This document shows, piece by piece, positions 28,690-40,320 of a stretch of 64,000 nt of DNA. Numbering within the stretch: the stretch's first letter is position 1; each line of letters begins with the position of its first letter. Under the pieces are notes generated by a model. That model was given only the letters and a program-made list of their open reading frames with translations, was not told the DNA's origin and made no database searches. The position numbers and the translations under genes are program-made. Source of the DNA: Psychrobacter sp. Cmf 22.2 (GTDB taxonomy: Bacteria; Pseudomonadota; Gammaproteobacteria; Pseudomonadales; Moraxellaceae); NCBI RefSeq assembly GCF_001921745.1, contig NZ_MRYA01000003.1, forward strand, positions 186,001-250,000, written 5' to 3'.

Positions 28690-29400
28690 ATGAGCCGAGG
28701 TACTCGCACCATCGAAATCTATCGCTATGATCCTGACCAGGACACAGCGCCGCGCATGCAGACTTATACGATTGAGCTACTTGAGTCCGATCGTATGTTG
28801 CTTGACGTGTTATTACGCTTAAAAAAGGAAGATGAAACCATCACCTTCCGCCGCTCATGCCGTGAAGGTATCTGTGGTTCTGATGGCGTAAACATCAACG
28901 GCAAAAATGGTTTGGCCTGTTTAATTAACATGAACACATTACCTGAAAAGGTAACAGTTCGCCCTCTACCAGGTTTGCCAGTGGTTCGTGATTTAGTCGT
29001 TGACATGAATCAATTCTACGAGCAGTACGAAAAGGTACATCCGTACCTAATCAATGAGCAACCAGCGCCGCCAACCGAGCGTTTGCAGTCACCTGAGCAG
29101 CGTGAAAAGATGAATGGTCTGTATGAATGCATCTTATGTGCTTGCTGTTCTACCAGCTGCCCATCATTCTGGTGGAACCCTGATAAGTTCTTAGGGCCAG
29201 CAGCGCTGCTTAACGCTAACCGCTTTGTGGTTGATAGCCGTGATACTGATACGCAAGCTCGGCTAGCACGCTTGGATGATCCGTTCAGCCTATTCCGTTG
29301 CCGCGGTATTATGAACTGTGTATCGGTCTGTCCAAAAGGTCTAAACCCTACTAAAGCGATCGGTAACCTACGTAATTTACTACTAGATCAAGCTGGTTAA
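28690..29400 (+). CDS. sdhB: succinate dehydrogenase iron-sulfur subunit
   Basis: About 236 residues. Three cluster motifs are complete: SCREGICGSDG with LAC downstream for [2Fe-2S], CILCACCSTSCP for [4Fe-4S], and CRGIMNCVSVCPKGLNP for [3Fe-4S]. It carries electrons from SdhA to the membrane quinone site. The frame is open to 28621, but the ATG at 28690 (MSRGTRTIEIYRYDP) matches the family start and follows GGAG. It ends the sdh unit, 29 bases before a strong hairpin. Confidence 0.97.
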   Translation: MSRGTRTIEIYRYDPDQDTAPRMQTYTIELLESDRMLLDVLLRLKKEDETITFRRSCREGICGSDGVNINGKNGLACLINMNTLPEKVTVRPLPGLPVVRDLVVDMNQFYEQYEKVHPYLINEQPAPPTERLQSPEQREKMNGLYECILCACCSTSCPSFWWNPDKFLGPAALLNANRFVVDSRDTDTQARLARLDDPFSLFRCRGIMNCVSVCPKGLNPTKAIGNLRNLLLDQAG

Positions 29401-29428
29401 CTAAATACCCAGATATTCTCATATATAC

Positions 29429-29463
29429 AAAGACACCGTCTGTGAATCAGGCGGTGTCTTTAT
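29429..29463 (+). terminator. sdhB terminator
   Basis: AAAGACACCGTCTG pairs with CAGGCGGTGTCTTT (one T-G pair) around the loop TGAAT, followed by TATT. Strong stem directly after sdhB; it separates sdhCDAB from sucA transcription. Confidence 0.85.
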
Positions 29464-30361
29464 TGCATGATAGGTTCTGTTTATAGATCAATAAAGTGAG
29501 TATTTAGCAGTTTATGGCAGTTAAATAGATTATCTTAATCAATGTAAGTCTATACGTACAGTACGTTGGTAGCGTGTAAGAGTTCAAAGATTGGTCACTA
29601 TTTACCTGTATAATTTATGCACGGTAAAAAGTCTATTTATTTGACAAGCTATCATATGGTCTTATTGATGATAGAAGTAAATGCTAAGAATGCGTTTAGT
29701 TTAAACAAGCTACGGTCTTTAGGATCTTTTAGAAGTGTGGTTTTTGCCAGATTAAGACAGCTTTATAAATAAAGACAATGTGGCTCAACTTGTCATAAAA
29801 TTTGAACCATAAAAATGTTATCATAGCGGCAGCCACAAGTATTAGAAATCACTCTCTTTATGCGAATTTTTTATAAGCTATTAGCGATGTTTTACTGATG
29901 ATACATACATGATGTCCGTAAAGTGATAATTGATATTTAATATGTAAATACTTAGTATTGAACAAACAAACTATGTCAGGTAATTCATACATGTTACCCT
30001 ATATAGCAGTGTATGCTCATTACAAAAAATCTTTGAAAACATCTGTTAATTGCTGATTAAGAAGAGGTTATCTACTCGATTAGTTAATACTGGCGAGTTT
30101 GGACTTGATAACATCATTGCTCATACTCATTTATGATATCAGGCAACTATGAGTGAATCTTAACGTAACCGATTGATGATCATTACTCGTAAACAATAGT
30201 CACTGATTACTAGTCACTGACAGAATAGTTAGTAACTGGCAAATGGTATTTAACAATAGTATTTAACGATGTATACCAACTTTTTTAGAAGCTTAGCGTA
30301 TAATAGAACACACAATAATAAGCACGATTCCATTCATTTATCTATCAAATAGACGATTATT
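29464..30361. other. 900-base spacer upstream of sucA
   Basis: A+T-rich with no supported gene or RNA. Near its end lie two short direct-repeat pairs: TAGTCACTGA at 30197 and 30211, and GTATTTAAC at 30246 and 30259. A -10-like TATAAT occurs at 30299-30304 without a good -35. It probably carries the sucA promoter and regulator sites. Confidence 0.5.
30197..30267. repeat. two short direct-repeat pairs upstream of sucA
   Basis: TAGTCACTGA repeats at 30197-30206 and 30211-30220 (period 14). GTATTTAAC repeats at 30246-30254 and 30259-30267 (period 13). They lie 95-165 bases upstream of the sucA start, where activator or repressor sites would be expected. Confidence 0.6.
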
Positions 30362-33247
30362 ATGAATAGTATAACGAAAGAAGCAGCTGGCGTAGAACAT
30401 ACTGAACTTGCCGCTGACAATGCCCTTTATATCGAATCCCTTTATGAGCAGTTTTTAAGCGATCCAGATAGTGTCGATACAGATTGGCAAGATTATTTTA
30501 AGCAATACCAATCTCCTAACGATGCCAAGCATAATGACATTAAAGATCAGTTTTTATTGCTTGCCCGTAATCAGACTGCCAATAAAATTGGCCCTGCCTC
30601 TGATAACTCAACGACAAGTACGTCAGAAGACTGTGCTGATCCTAAACAAATGGGTGTTCAGCAACTGATTTCAGCGTATCGACGTCGTGGACATCGCCGT
30701 GCGCAGCTTGATCCTTTAGAGCTGCATCCGCGTGCGGCAGTAGAAGACTTAACCCTCGCTTATCATGGCTTATCAGAAGCTGATCTCGATACTATCTATC
30801 CTACTAGCGATCTTAATATCGGTAAAAAAGAAGCGCCATTGCGCGAGATTATCGAAATTATGGAGCGCGTCTATTGCCGTCATATCGGTGTAGAGTACAT
30901 GCACGTAACCACTAGTACTGAAAAGCGCTGGATGGAAAAGTATCTTGAGACCAACCTAGGTTATATCAAATTCGATGAAGAAAAACGCTTATCTATCTTA
31001 GAGCGTCTGACCGCTGCTGAAGGGTTAGAGAAGTATTTGGCGCGTAAATATACGGGCGTAAAACGTTTTGGTCTAGAAGGTGGTGAAAGCTTTATTCCTG
31101 CGGTTAACGAAATCATTCAACGTGCTGGTGGTTACGGTACCAAAGAGATGGTTATCGGTATGGCACATCGCGGGCGTCTTAACTTATTGGTTAATATTTT
31201 GGGTAAAAACCCAGCTGATTTGTTTGATGAGTTTGATGGTAAAGTACAGCCAGCAAAAGGCTCAGGTGATGTCAAATATCACAACGGTTACTCATCTAAT
31301 GTGATGACGCCAGGCGGTGAAGCGCACTTAGCATTGGCCTTTAACCCATCACACCTTGAGATTGTCGCGCCAGTATTACAAGGCTCTGTCCGTGCTCGTC
31401 AAGTACGTCGTAATGACCAAGCTCGTCACAATAATAAAGATGGTAACTCGGTGCTACCAATCGTTGTCCATGGTGATGCAGCATTTGCTGGTCAAGGCGT
31501 AGTGCAAGAGACGTTTCAGATGTCACAGACGCGTGCCTATACTACGGGTGGGACACTACACATCGTCATCAACAACCAAGTCGGCTTTACTACTAGCCGT
31601 CAAGAAGACTTGCGCTCGACAGAGTACTGTACTGATGTCGCGAAGATGGTTCATGCACCTATTTTACACGTAAATGGCGATGATCCTGAATCAGTGGTAT
31701 TTGCCGCTCAACTTGCGCTTGATTACCGTCATGAGTTTGATAAAGACATCATTATTGATTTGTTCTGTTATCGCCGTAACGGTCACAATGAAGCAGATGA
31801 ACCTTCTGCAACTCAACCACTGATGTATTCAGTCATCAAAAAGTTACCAACGACTCGTGCAATATATGCCCAGCAATTGATCAAAGATGGTGTAATTGAT
31901 GAGAGTGAAGCCAAAAACTACGAGGACTCATATCGTGAGTCGCTAGATCGTGGTGATTATGTGGTGAATTCTTTAGTCAGTGATCCTGATGAACAGCTTT
32001 TTGTGAATTGGAAGCCTTACTTAGGTCATGACCTAGTCGACGACTGGGATACCGGTGTCGATATTGAAAAACTAAAAGAGTATGGTCGCCGTATGGCTGA
32101 GATGCCAGAAGGCTATAAGCTTCAACGCCAAGTACAAAAAGTTGTAGATCAGCGTTTAGCGATGCAAACCGGTGAAGAGCCACTTAACTGGGGTGCAGCA
32201 GAGACCCTAGCTTATGCCTCTCTCGTTGATAATGACGATATATTGGTACGTATTACTGGTGAAGACGTTGGCCGAGGTACCTTCTCACACCGTCATAGCG
32301 AAATTTATAATGTCAACGATGGCAGTATGTATGTGCCGTTGGCTCATATTAGTGAACAGCAAGCTCGTTTTGCTACCTACAACTCATTGCTATCAGAAGA
32401 AGCGGTGTTAGCCTTTGAGTATGGCTACGCGACGACAGTACCTAACGCATTGATCGTTTGGGAAGCGCAGTTCGGAGATTTCGTCAACGGAGCCCAGGTC
32501 GTTATTGACCAATTTATCTCTAGTGGCGAGACCAAATGGCAGCGTGTGTGTGGATTAACCATGCTATTGCCACATGGCTTTGAAGGTCAAGGTCCCGAGC
32601 ATTCTTCAGCCCGTCTTGAGCGCTTTTTGCAGCTATGTGCTGAAGACAATATGCAAGTTATTACGCCAACGACGCCTGCACAGATTTTCCATGCATTACG
32701 TCGTCAAGCAGTACGTCCGATACGTAAACCCTTGATCGTTATGTCACCAAAGAGCTTACTACGTCATAAGCTTGCAACTTCACAATTAGAAGAGCTTGCT
32801 AATGGCAAGTTTGAGACAGTACTGCCAGAGATTGATGAGCAAAATGCCGATCAGATCACACGTTTAGTATTATGTGGCGGTAAGGTCTATTACGACTTAC
32901 TTGAGCAGCGCCGTGCATTGGGTCTAGAGCATGTCGCCATCGTTCGTATTGAGCAGCTTTATCCGCTTCCAGAAGAGCGTCTAATTGCTGAGATAGAAAA
33001 ATACAGCAACCTAAAAGAAATCGTCTGGACGCAAGAAGAGCCACTGAACCAAGGTGCTTGGTATTATTTAGCACCGCATATGTTCCGTATTGTGGTACCG
33101 CATCCGACTAGAGCGAAAGTAATGGAGCCAGTAGCACGTCCTCCTAGTGCAGCGCCAGCGACTGGTTCACCGAAGTTGCATGTTCAGCAGCAGCAAACAC
33201 TGGTTGCCGAAGGTTTAGGCGTTAGTGTCGATGAGTTGGCTGAATAA
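30362..33247 (+). CDS. sucA: 2-oxoglutarate dehydrogenase E1 component
   Basis: A 961-residue thiamine-diphosphate-dependent E1 that decarboxylates 2-oxoglutarate and loads succinyl onto the SucB lipoyl arm. The N-terminal segment (ALYIESLYEQFLSDPDSVD) is the E2-binding type; GMAHRGRLNLLVNILGK, the ThDP site GDAAFAGQG...VINNQVGFTTS and GHNEADEPS are typical, as is LPHGFEGQGPEHSSARLERF. Full length. It leads the sucA-sucB-lpd-sucCD group and follows a ~900-base spacer. Confidence 0.97.
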   Translation: MNSITKEAAGVEHTELAADNALYIESLYEQFLSDPDSVDTDWQDYFKQYQSPNDAKHNDIKDQFLLLARNQTANKIGPASDNSTTSTSEDCADPKQMGVQQLISAYRRRGHRRAQLDPLELHPRAAVEDLTLAYHGLSEADLDTIYPTSDLNIGKKEAPLREIIEIMERVYCRHIGVEYMHVTTSTEKRWMEKYLETNLGYIKFDEEKRLSILERLTAAEGLEKYLARKYTGVKRFGLEGGESFIPAVNEIIQRAGGYGTKEMVIGMAHRGRLNLLVNILGKNPADLFDEFDGKVQPAKGSGDVKYHNGYSSNVMTPGGEAHLALAFNPSHLEIVAPVLQGSVRARQVRRNDQARHNNKDGNSVLPIVVHGDAAFAGQGVVQETFQMSQTRAYTTGGTLHIVINNQVGFTTSRQEDLRSTEYCTDVAKMVHAPILHVNGDDPESVVFAAQLALDYRHEFDKDIIIDLFCYRRNGHNEADEPSATQPLMYSVIKKLPTTRAIYAQQLIKDGVIDESEAKNYEDSYRESLDRGDYVVNSLVSDPDEQLFVNWKPYLGHDLVDDWDTGVDIEKLKEYGRRMAEMPEGYKLQRQVQKVVDQRLAMQTGEEPLNWGAAETLAYASLVDNDDILVRITGEDVGRGTFSHRHSEIYNVNDGSMYVPLAHISEQQARFATYNSLLSEEAVLAFEYGYATTVPNALIVWEAQFGDFVNGAQVVIDQFISSGETKWQRVCGLTMLLPHGFEGQGPEHSSARLERFLQLCAEDNMQVITPTTPAQIFHALRRQAVRPIRKPLIVMSPKSLLRHKLATSQLEELANGKFETVLPEIDEQNADQITRLVLCGGKVYYDLLEQRRALGLEHVAIVRIEQLYPLPEERLIAEIEKYSNLKEIVWTQEEPLNQGAWYYLAPHMFRIVVPHPTRAKVMEPVARPPSAAPATGSPKLHVQQQQTLVAEGLGVSVDELAE

Positions 33248-33431
33248 GCGCTACCAATATAAGATTAATCAATGAGACGATAGCAGTTAGTTCCTATTGC
33301 ATGGTTAGATTATCAAGAAGTAGACGATGTATGTGGGTATGTTCTTATTAATAACATACCTTCAAATAGGAAATAACTGTCTATCACGACTTAATAATAA
33401 GTAGTAATATCTAAATCTAAGGAGTATATCG

Positions 33432-34697
33432 ATGGCTGAAATTAATGCCCCCGTTTTTCCAGAATCGGTTGCCGATGGCACGATTGTTGAATGGCATGTC
33501 ACTGAAGGCCAACAGGTTAATCGTGATGACCTTTTAGCAGAGATCGAAACTGATAAAGTAGTGTTGGAAGTCGTTGCACCTGATGACGGTGTTGTAACCA
33601 AAATCGTCAAACAAGTCGATGATACGGTTGAATCAGCGGACCTAATCGCAGAGTTTGAAGCTGGTGCAAGTGGTAGCTCTGATGCTGACACCGATACTGG
33701 CTCTGATGAAGCGCCAGCAGTAGATCCAAATCAACCAGCTGCACCAGTACAACAAAAAGAAACTGGATACGGCGATACCTCAAATCGTCCAAATGCGCCG
33801 CACGATGAAGCTGATCATAAAGACCAAAGCCCTGCGGTTCGTAAAGCTGCCAAAGAAAGTGGCGTAGATCCAAAGAATGTCGAAGGTAGTGGCCGCGGTG
33901 GCCGTGTTACCAAGACTGATATGGCAGATCCAAAGCTAAAAGCTGACAGCTCTATCAAATCTGATAGCGGTCGCCCTGTTGCTGAGTCAGTTGGTGAGCG
34001 CACTGAAAAACGCGTACCAATGACACGTTTGCGTAAGCGTGTTGCCGAGCGTTTATTGTCAGCATCACAAGATACTGCAATGTTGACTACGTTTAACGAA
34101 GTCAATATGAAGCCATTGATGGACTTACGTACTAAGTATAAAGACAAGTTTGAAAAGCGTCATGGTGTACGTCTAGGCTTTATGTCGTTATTCGTACGCG
34201 CCGCTACTGAAGCGCTAAAACGCTTCCCAGCAGTGAACGCGTCATTGGATGGCGATGATATCGTTTATCATGGTTTTTATGATATCGGTGTTGCTGTATC
34301 ATCAGATCGTGGCCTAGTGGTTCCAGTACTTCGTGATACGGATCGCATGAGCATGGCGGATGTCGAGAGCAAAATCCGTGAGCTTGGCGGCAAAGCGCAA
34401 GAAGGCAAGTTAGGTTTGGATGAGATGACTGGTGGTACGTTTACTATCTCAAACGGTGGTGTCTTTGGTTCACTCATGTCAACGCCTATCTTGAATCCAC
34501 CACAAACTGCTATCTTAGGTATGCATGCTATCAACGAGCGTCCAATGGCAGTCGATGGCAAGGTTGAAATCTTACCAATGATGTATCTGGCCCTATCTTA
34601 TGACCACCGTATGATCGATGGTAAAGAAGCGGTACAGTTCTTGGTGACTATCAAAGAATTGGTTGAAGATCCATCATTATTACTACTAGACCTATAA
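33432..34697 (+). CDS. sucB: dihydrolipoyllysine-residue succinyltransferase (E2)
   Basis: A 421-residue E2. The lipoyl domain has the lipoylated Lys42 in [12 protein letters not shown] Ser/Asp/Ala/Pro-rich linker (about 78-120) follows, then the E1/E3-binding domain ([15 protein letters not shown]...[12 protein letters not shown]) and the acyltransferase core with [16 protein letters not shown] (catalytic His near residue 392). It moves succinyl to CoA. A hairpin with T-run comes immediately after its stop, before lpd. Confidence 0.97.
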   Translation: MAEINAPVFPESVADGTIVEWHVTEGQQVNRDDLLAEIETDKVVLEVVAPDDGVVTKIVKQVDDTVESADLIAEFEAGASGSSDADTDTGSDEAPAVDPNQPAAPVQQKETGYGDTSNRPNAPHDEADHKDQSPAVRKAAKESGVDPKNVEGSGRGGRVTKTDMADPKLKADSSIKSDSGRPVAESVGERTEKRVPMTRLRKRVAERLLSASQDTAMLTTFNEVNMKPLMDLRTKYKDKFEKRHGVRLGFMSLFVRAATEALKRFPAVNASLDGDDIVYHGFYDIGVAVSSDRGLVVPVLRDTDRMSMADVESKIRELGGKAQEGKLGLDEMTGGTFTISNGGVFGSLMSTPILNPPQTAILGMHAINERPMAVDGKVEILPMMYLALSYDHRMIDGKEAVQFLVTIKELVEDPSLLLLDL

Positions 34698-34703
34698 GCT
34701 TAT

Positions 34704-34746
34704 AAGCTTGTATCGGCCCACACTGATACAAGCTTTTTGCTTTTAT
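34704..34746 (+). terminator. hairpin terminator between sucB and lpd
   Basis: AAGCTTGTATC and GATACAAGCTT form a perfect 11-bp stem around a ten-base loop, followed by TTTTGCTTTT. It lies inside the sucAB-lpd group, so it should either reduce read-through into lpd or separate two transcripts. Confidence 0.8.
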
Positions 34747-34917
34747 ACTAAAAATTTATAGATACCTTTTTAAAAGGCTTTATCGTTTATAACATTCAGT
34801 CTTTAAGATAATCAATAAGCGCTATATGATACACGATGCTAACTTAGTGTATTGACTAGATAACGATCGGGTGACGTATGGCTTTTTTATTGGAATATGT
34901 AGTAACGGTATCTATAA

Positions 34918-36411
<1,494 letters not shown>

Positions 36412-36473
36412 TCGCTAGCGGTTACCGAGTAGGTATTAAGGTATAAATTGACCGTAGTACAGTAGACCTCATG

Positions 36474-36509
36474 ACTATGATAACTATGATAATTATGATG
36501 ACTATGCTT
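36474..36509. repeat. 9-bp tandem repeat between lpd and sucC
   Basis: Four consecutive 9-base units: ACTATGATA, ACTATGATA, ATTATGATG, ACTATGCTT. The period is a multiple of three, so all forward frames are repeated at codon level. Confidence 0.8.
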
Positions 36510-36517
36510 ATGATAAT

Positions 36518-36542
36518 GGTTATAACGATGAGTGTTATAACC
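36518..36542. repeat. 9-bp perfect inverted repeat
   Basis: GGTTATAAC and GTTATAACC flank a seven-base loop (GATGAGT), directly after the 9-bp tandem repeat in the lpd-sucC spacer. Confidence 0.7.
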
Positions 36543-36557
36543 ACTGGGGCTACGGTT

Positions 36558-36605
36558 ATAAGTGCACCATATAAATGTTATCGTGCACTTATTTTCACTT
36601 TTTAT
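36558..36605 (+). terminator. candidate terminator/attenuator between lpd and sucC
   Basis: ATAAGTGCAC and GTGCACTTAT form a perfect 10-bp stem around a 15-base loop, followed by TTTTCACTTTTTATT. It lies about 40 bases upstream of sucC and could lower read-through from lpd. Confidence 0.55.
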
Positions 36606-36633
36606 TAATTGTAAAAAATAAAGGATACAATCA

Positions 36634-37800
36634 ATGAATTTACATGAGTATCAAGCAAAAGAGCTATTAAAAAGCTATGGTTTGCCAATTCAAGAAGGCA
36701 TCATTGCCCATAGTGGCGACGAAGCTGCAGCGGCCTTTGATAAGACGCCAACTGACATTGCGGTAATTAAAGCGCAAGTACACGCTGGTGGCCGCGGTAA
36801 AGCGGGCGGTGTTAAGCTAGTTAAGACTCGTGAAGAAGCTAAGCAAGTCGCTGATGAGCTGATCGGTACTAATCTAGTTACGTTTCAGACTGATGCTGAT
36901 GGCCAGCCAGTCAACTTTGTGTTGGTTGCAGAAGACATGTACCCAGTACAAACTGAGCTATATCTTGGCGCAGTCGTTGATCGTGCAACTCGTCGTGTAA
37001 CCTTCATGGCATCTACCGAAGGCGGCGTAGATATCGAAGAAGTAGCACACAGCACACCAGAAAAAATCTTTAAAGTAAATGTTGATCCTCTAGTTGGTTT
37101 GATGCCTTTCCAAGCGCGCGACGTTGCGTTCAAACTTGGTCTAGAAGGCAAGCAAATTAATCAGTTCGTTAAATTAATGACTGGTGCTTATAAAGCCTTT
37201 GTCGAAAACGACTTTGCTCTAATGGAAATCAACCCATTGGCAGTACGTGAAAATGGCGAAATCGTTTGTGTAGATGGCAAAATTGGTATCGATTCAAATG
37301 CTCTGTATCGCCTGCCAAAAATCGCAGCACTACAAGACAAGACACAAGAAAATGAGCGTGAGCTTAAAGCCGCTGAGTTTGACCTAAACTATGTTGCCCT
37401 AGAAGGTAATATTGGCTGTATGGTTAACGGTGCTGGCCTTGCAATGGCGACCATGGACATCATCAAATTGTATGGCGGCAAGCCTGCTAACTTCTTGGAC
37501 GTTGGGGGCGGCGCAACCAAAGATCGCGTGGTTGAAGCGTTCAAAATCATTCTAGAAGACAGCAGTGTTGAAGGCGTTCTAATCAACATCTTCGGCGGTA
37601 TCGTACGCTGTGACATGATTGCAGAAGCTATTATCGCTGCTATCAAAGAAGTTGACGTACAAGTACCAGTTGTCGTTCGCTTAGAAGGTAACAACGCTGA
37701 GAAAGGCGCGCAGATCCTAGAAGAATCTGGCCTGAAATTGATTTCAGCTCAAGGTTTATCTGACGCGGCTCAAAAAATTGTCGATGCTGTTAAAGCCTAA
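36634..37800 (+). CDS. sucC: succinyl-CoA synthetase beta subunit
   Basis: A 388-residue ATP-grasp beta subunit. [19 protein letters not shown] is the family start; [18 protein letters not shown] binds nucleotide; LMEINPLAV and [14 protein letters not shown] are conserved in the ATP-grasp and CoA-ligase halves. With SucD it makes ATP or GTP from succinyl-CoA. The start follows AAAGGA. sucD follows after 122 bases, a rather wide gap. Confidence 0.97.
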   Translation: MNLHEYQAKELLKSYGLPIQEGIIAHSGDEAAAAFDKTPTDIAVIKAQVHAGGRGKAGGVKLVKTREEAKQVADELIGTNLVTFQTDADGQPVNFVLVAEDMYPVQTELYLGAVVDRATRRVTFMASTEGGVDIEEVAHSTPEKIFKVNVDPLVGLMPFQARDVAFKLGLEGKQINQFVKLMTGAYKAFVENDFALMEINPLAVRENGEIVCVDGKIGIDSNALYRLPKIAALQDKTQENERELKAAEFDLNYVALEGNIGCMVNGAGLAMATMDIIKLYGGKPANFLDVGGGATKDRVVEAFKIILEDSSVEGVLINIFGGIVRCDMIAEAIIAAIKEVDVQVPVVVRLEGNNAEKGAQILEESGLKLISAQGLSDAAQKIVDAVKA

Positions 37801-37922
37801 GTCTTTAAGCATAGTAGTCAAATCGTAATAGTGGTTTTTATAATAAAGATTGGTTATCAAAATTTGATAATGTTAGTTATAAGGGCCACTGTTACAAGAC
37901 AACCGAATACAAGGAAAATATA

Positions 37923-38798
37923 ATGAGTGTATTAATCGATAAAGATACCAAAGTATTGGTACAAGGTTTTACTGGTAAAAACGGTACGTTCCATTCTGAA
38001 CAAGCCATCGAATATGGTACAAAAGTCGTCGGCGGTGTCACGCCAGGTAAAGGTGGTCAAACGCATCTAGGCCTACCAGTATTTAACACCATGGCGGAAG
38101 CGATGGAAGCGACTCAAGCTGACGCTTCTGTTATCTACGTACCAGCACCATTCGTACTAGACTCAATCGTCGAAGCGATCGATGCTGGTGTTAAATTGAT
38201 CGTCGTGATCACTGAAGGCGTACCGACTATCGATATGCTAAAAGCAAAACGCTATCTAGAAGAAGCTGGCGATGTGCGTTTAGTTGGCCCTAACTGCCCA
38301 GGTGTCATCACGCCAGGCGAATGTAAAATCGGTATCATGCCAGGTCATATCCATCAGCCAGGTAAAGTAGGTATCATCTCACGCTCTGGTACGCTAACTT
38401 ATGAAGCCGTCGCGCAGACGACTAAGCTTGGCTTTGGTCAGTCAACCTGTATCGGTATCGGTGGTGATCCTATCCCAGGTATGAACCAGATCGATGCGCT
38501 AAAATTGTTCCAAGATGATCCACAAACCGAAGCCATTATTCTAATCGGCGAGATCGGTGGTACTGCTGAGGAAGAAGCGGCAGCTTATATCAAAGACCAT
38601 GTGACTAAGCCTGTCGTTGGTTACATCGCTGGTGTAACGGCTCCAGAAGGCAAGCGTATGGGTCATGCTGGCGCGATCATCTCTGGTGGTCAAGGTACTG
38701 CTGAAGAGAAATTCAAAGCCTTTGAAGATGCTGGTATCGCGTATACTCGTGACCCATCCAAGCTTGGCGATAAGCTAAAAGAAGTGACTGGTTGGTAA
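37923..38798 (+). CDS. sucD: succinyl-CoA synthetase alpha subunit
   Basis: A 291-residue alpha subunit. [20 protein letters not shown] is the CoA-binding start, [20 protein letters not shown] follows, and [17 protein letters not shown] holds the phosphorylated active-site His near residue 245. It completes the 2-oxoglutarate to succinate steps encoded in this block. A terminator follows 40 bases after the stop. Confidence 0.97.
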   Translation: MSVLIDKDTKVLVQGFTGKNGTFHSEQAIEYGTKVVGGVTPGKGGQTHLGLPVFNTMAEAMEATQADASVIYVPAPFVLDSIVEAIDAGVKLIVVITEGVPTIDMLKAKRYLEEAGDVRLVGPNCPGVITPGECKIGIMPGHIHQPGKVGIISRSGTLTYEAVAQTTKLGFGQSTCIGIGGDPIPGMNQIDALKLFQDDPQTEAIILIGEIGGTAEEEAAAYIKDHVTKPVVGYIAGVTAPEGKRMGHAGAIISGGQGTAEEKFKAFEDAGIAYTRDPSKLGDKLKEVTGW

Positions 38799-38835
38799 TA
38801 CAGAGCTAGCGTTAAGAGACAGCTTACAATATCGA

Positions 38836-38867
38836 CAAAAACACTCCTACATTGGGGTGTTTTTTTT
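38836..38867 (+). terminator. sucD terminator
   Basis: AACACTCC pairs with GGGGTGTT (one T-G pair) around TACATT, preceded by an A-run and followed by eight T residues. Confidence 0.88.
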
Positions 38868-39160
38868 GGATAGAAAAAGAAGGTATGTAGCACATTTTAA
38901 CGTCTTTGCAAAAAAATCTTATCAAGTCATCATATGACAGCTATTGTTATACTTACACGGACGAAGTAGGTAATTATAGCGATAATCGGTCTTTTATTTA
39001 AAAAATTGAATATTTTTTAATTAAGTTTGAGTACCGGATATCTGTATATTCATTGTTGTGAATATTTTGTAAGGCTTACCAGTCAAAGCTTACATTGATA
39101 AAAGGGAATAAACGAGTAAACGATGTCGATTTAACCTTTTTTACCCGCTAAATTAACACC
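38868..39160. other. A+T-rich spacer before the glycan locus
   Basis: About 290 bases without a supported gene, marking the border between the TCA block and the polysaccharide locus. No JUMPstart-like element is recognised here. Confidence 0.45.
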
Positions 39161-39189
39161 TTGAAAAAACTTTACTACAACCCTACAAT
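39161..39189 (+). promoter_or_regulatory. sigma70-type promoter of galE
   Basis: TTGAAA at 39161-39166, a 17-base spacer, and TACAAT at 39184-39189 (each one base from consensus). Transcription would begin near 39196, about 20 bases before the galE ATG. It could drive the whole polysaccharide gene series, since all genes to 55.3 kb point the same way. Confidence 0.75.
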
Positions 39190-39216
39190 GAGGTGTTTTT
39201 ATTGTAGCGAATTGTC

Positions 39217-40281
39217 ATGAATAACAAGATCTTAGTAACGGGTGGCGCTGGATATATCGGCTCACATACTTGTATAGAGCTACATCAGGCAGGCTATGAT
39301 ATTGTAGTTTATGACAACTTGTCTAACAGCAGCTATGAAGCTGTTAATCGTGTCTCTAAGCTTGTTGGACGACCAATCGAATTTATTGAAGGCGACGTTC
39401 GAAACAGTGAGTTGCTCAAACAAGTCTTTGCTACGCATCAGTTCTTTGGTGTCATTCACTTTGCAGGATTAAAAGCCGTTGGTGAATCCGTTGCTAAGCC
39501 TTTGAAGTATTATGATAATAATGTTAGCGGTACGATTAATTTACTTAAGGTGATGGAAGAATATAACGTCAATAACTTCATCTTCTCTTCATCAGCTACT
39601 GTATATGGCGACCCTGAAAACCTACCTATCAATGAAGAATCACCACGCTCTTGCACCAATCCTTATGGTCAGAGCAAACTTGCAGTCGAACATATCCTAG
39701 AAGATCTAGCGGTATCGGATGGTAACTGGAATCTGATTACTCTTAGATATTTTAATCCAGTAGGGGCGCATCCATCGGGACAGATTGGCGAGGACCCGAA
39801 TGATATTCCGAACAATCTAATGCCATATATCTCGCAAGTAGCTGTGGGTAAGCTCAAGCAGCTTAGTATCTTTGGTAATGACTATCCTACCGTCGATGGT
39901 ACTGGTGTACGTGACTTTATCCATGTCACTGATCTGGCGCAAGGGCATGTCGCTGCGTTGAATTACTTACAGCAGCAAGCTGTTGTAAAAGAAAACTGTT
40001 CAGACCAAAAAAGCTCAGTAGGGTTTTTGCCGATTAACTTAGGTACGGGCAAAGGCACTTCTGTATTAGAGCTTGTAACTGCTTTTACTGAAATTACCAA
40101 ACAGCCTATTCCTTATCAGTTCACCGCGCGTCGAACAGGTGATGTTGCTAGCTGTTATGCCAGTGCTGACAAAGCACAAGCGTTACTAGATTGGAAGGCA
40201 AAATTATCAATTACTGATATGTGTCAAGATACATGGCGATGGCAAAGTCGTAATCCAAATGGTTATAGTATAAATATATAA
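39217..40281 (+). CDS. galE: UDP-glucose 4-epimerase
   Basis: A 354-residue extended SDR epimerase interconverting UDP-glucose and UDP-galactose (perhaps also the N-acetyl forms). NAD loop VTGGAGYIGSHTCIELHQAG, catalytic Ser in FSSSATVYG and the YxxxK pair in NPYGQSKLAVEHIL are present; the C-terminal RRTGDVASCYASADKA fits GalE. Slightly longer than E. coli GalE (338). The ribosome-binding site is weak. First gene of the polysaccharide locus; wecB follows after 39 bases. Confidence 0.93.
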   Translation: MNNKILVTGGAGYIGSHTCIELHQAGYDIVVYDNLSNSSYEAVNRVSKLVGRPIEFIEGDVRNSELLKQVFATHQFFGVIHFAGLKAVGESVAKPLKYYDNNVSGTINLLKVMEEYNVNNFIFSSSATVYGDPENLPINEESPRSCTNPYGQSKLAVEHILEDLAVSDGNWNLITLRYFNPVGAHPSGQIGEDPNDIPNNLMPYISQVAVGKLKQLSIFGNDYPTVDGTGVRDFIHVTDLAQGHVAALNYLQQQAVVKENCSDQKSSVGFLPINLGTGKGTSVLELVTAFTEITKQPIPYQFTARRTGDVASCYASADKAQALLDWKAKLSITDMCQDTWRWQSRNPNGYSINI

Positions 40282-40320
40282 ACCATAGCAATATTAAACT
40301 CACTTTAAAAAGATCCTACT

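Larger units (their letters stand above)
36471..36608 (+). other. repeat-derived small open frames between lpd and sucC
   Basis: A frame of 45 codons opens at ATG 36471 (MTMITMIIMMTMLMIMVITM...) and ends with TAA at 36608. A second frame over the same DNA reads YDNYDNYDDYAYDNGYNDEC and on to GYGYKCTI, with no start codon after the preceding TAG. Both are driven by a 9-base repeat (ACTATGATA-like, four units, 36474-36509). I see no ribosome-binding site. This may be a gene remnant or chance; it is not called a gene. Confidence 0.3.

Noticed and set aside
36476-36572. Tyr/Asp-rich frame (YDNYDNYDDYAYDNG...) as a small protein gene
   Set aside because: There is no ATG, GTG or TTG after the preceding in-frame TAG, and the amino-acid pattern is produced by the 9-base repeat. 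Kept only as a finding.
39000-39216. JUMPstart/ops element before the polysaccharide locus
   Set aside because: The GGCGGTAG core of the ops element is not present between sucD and galE.
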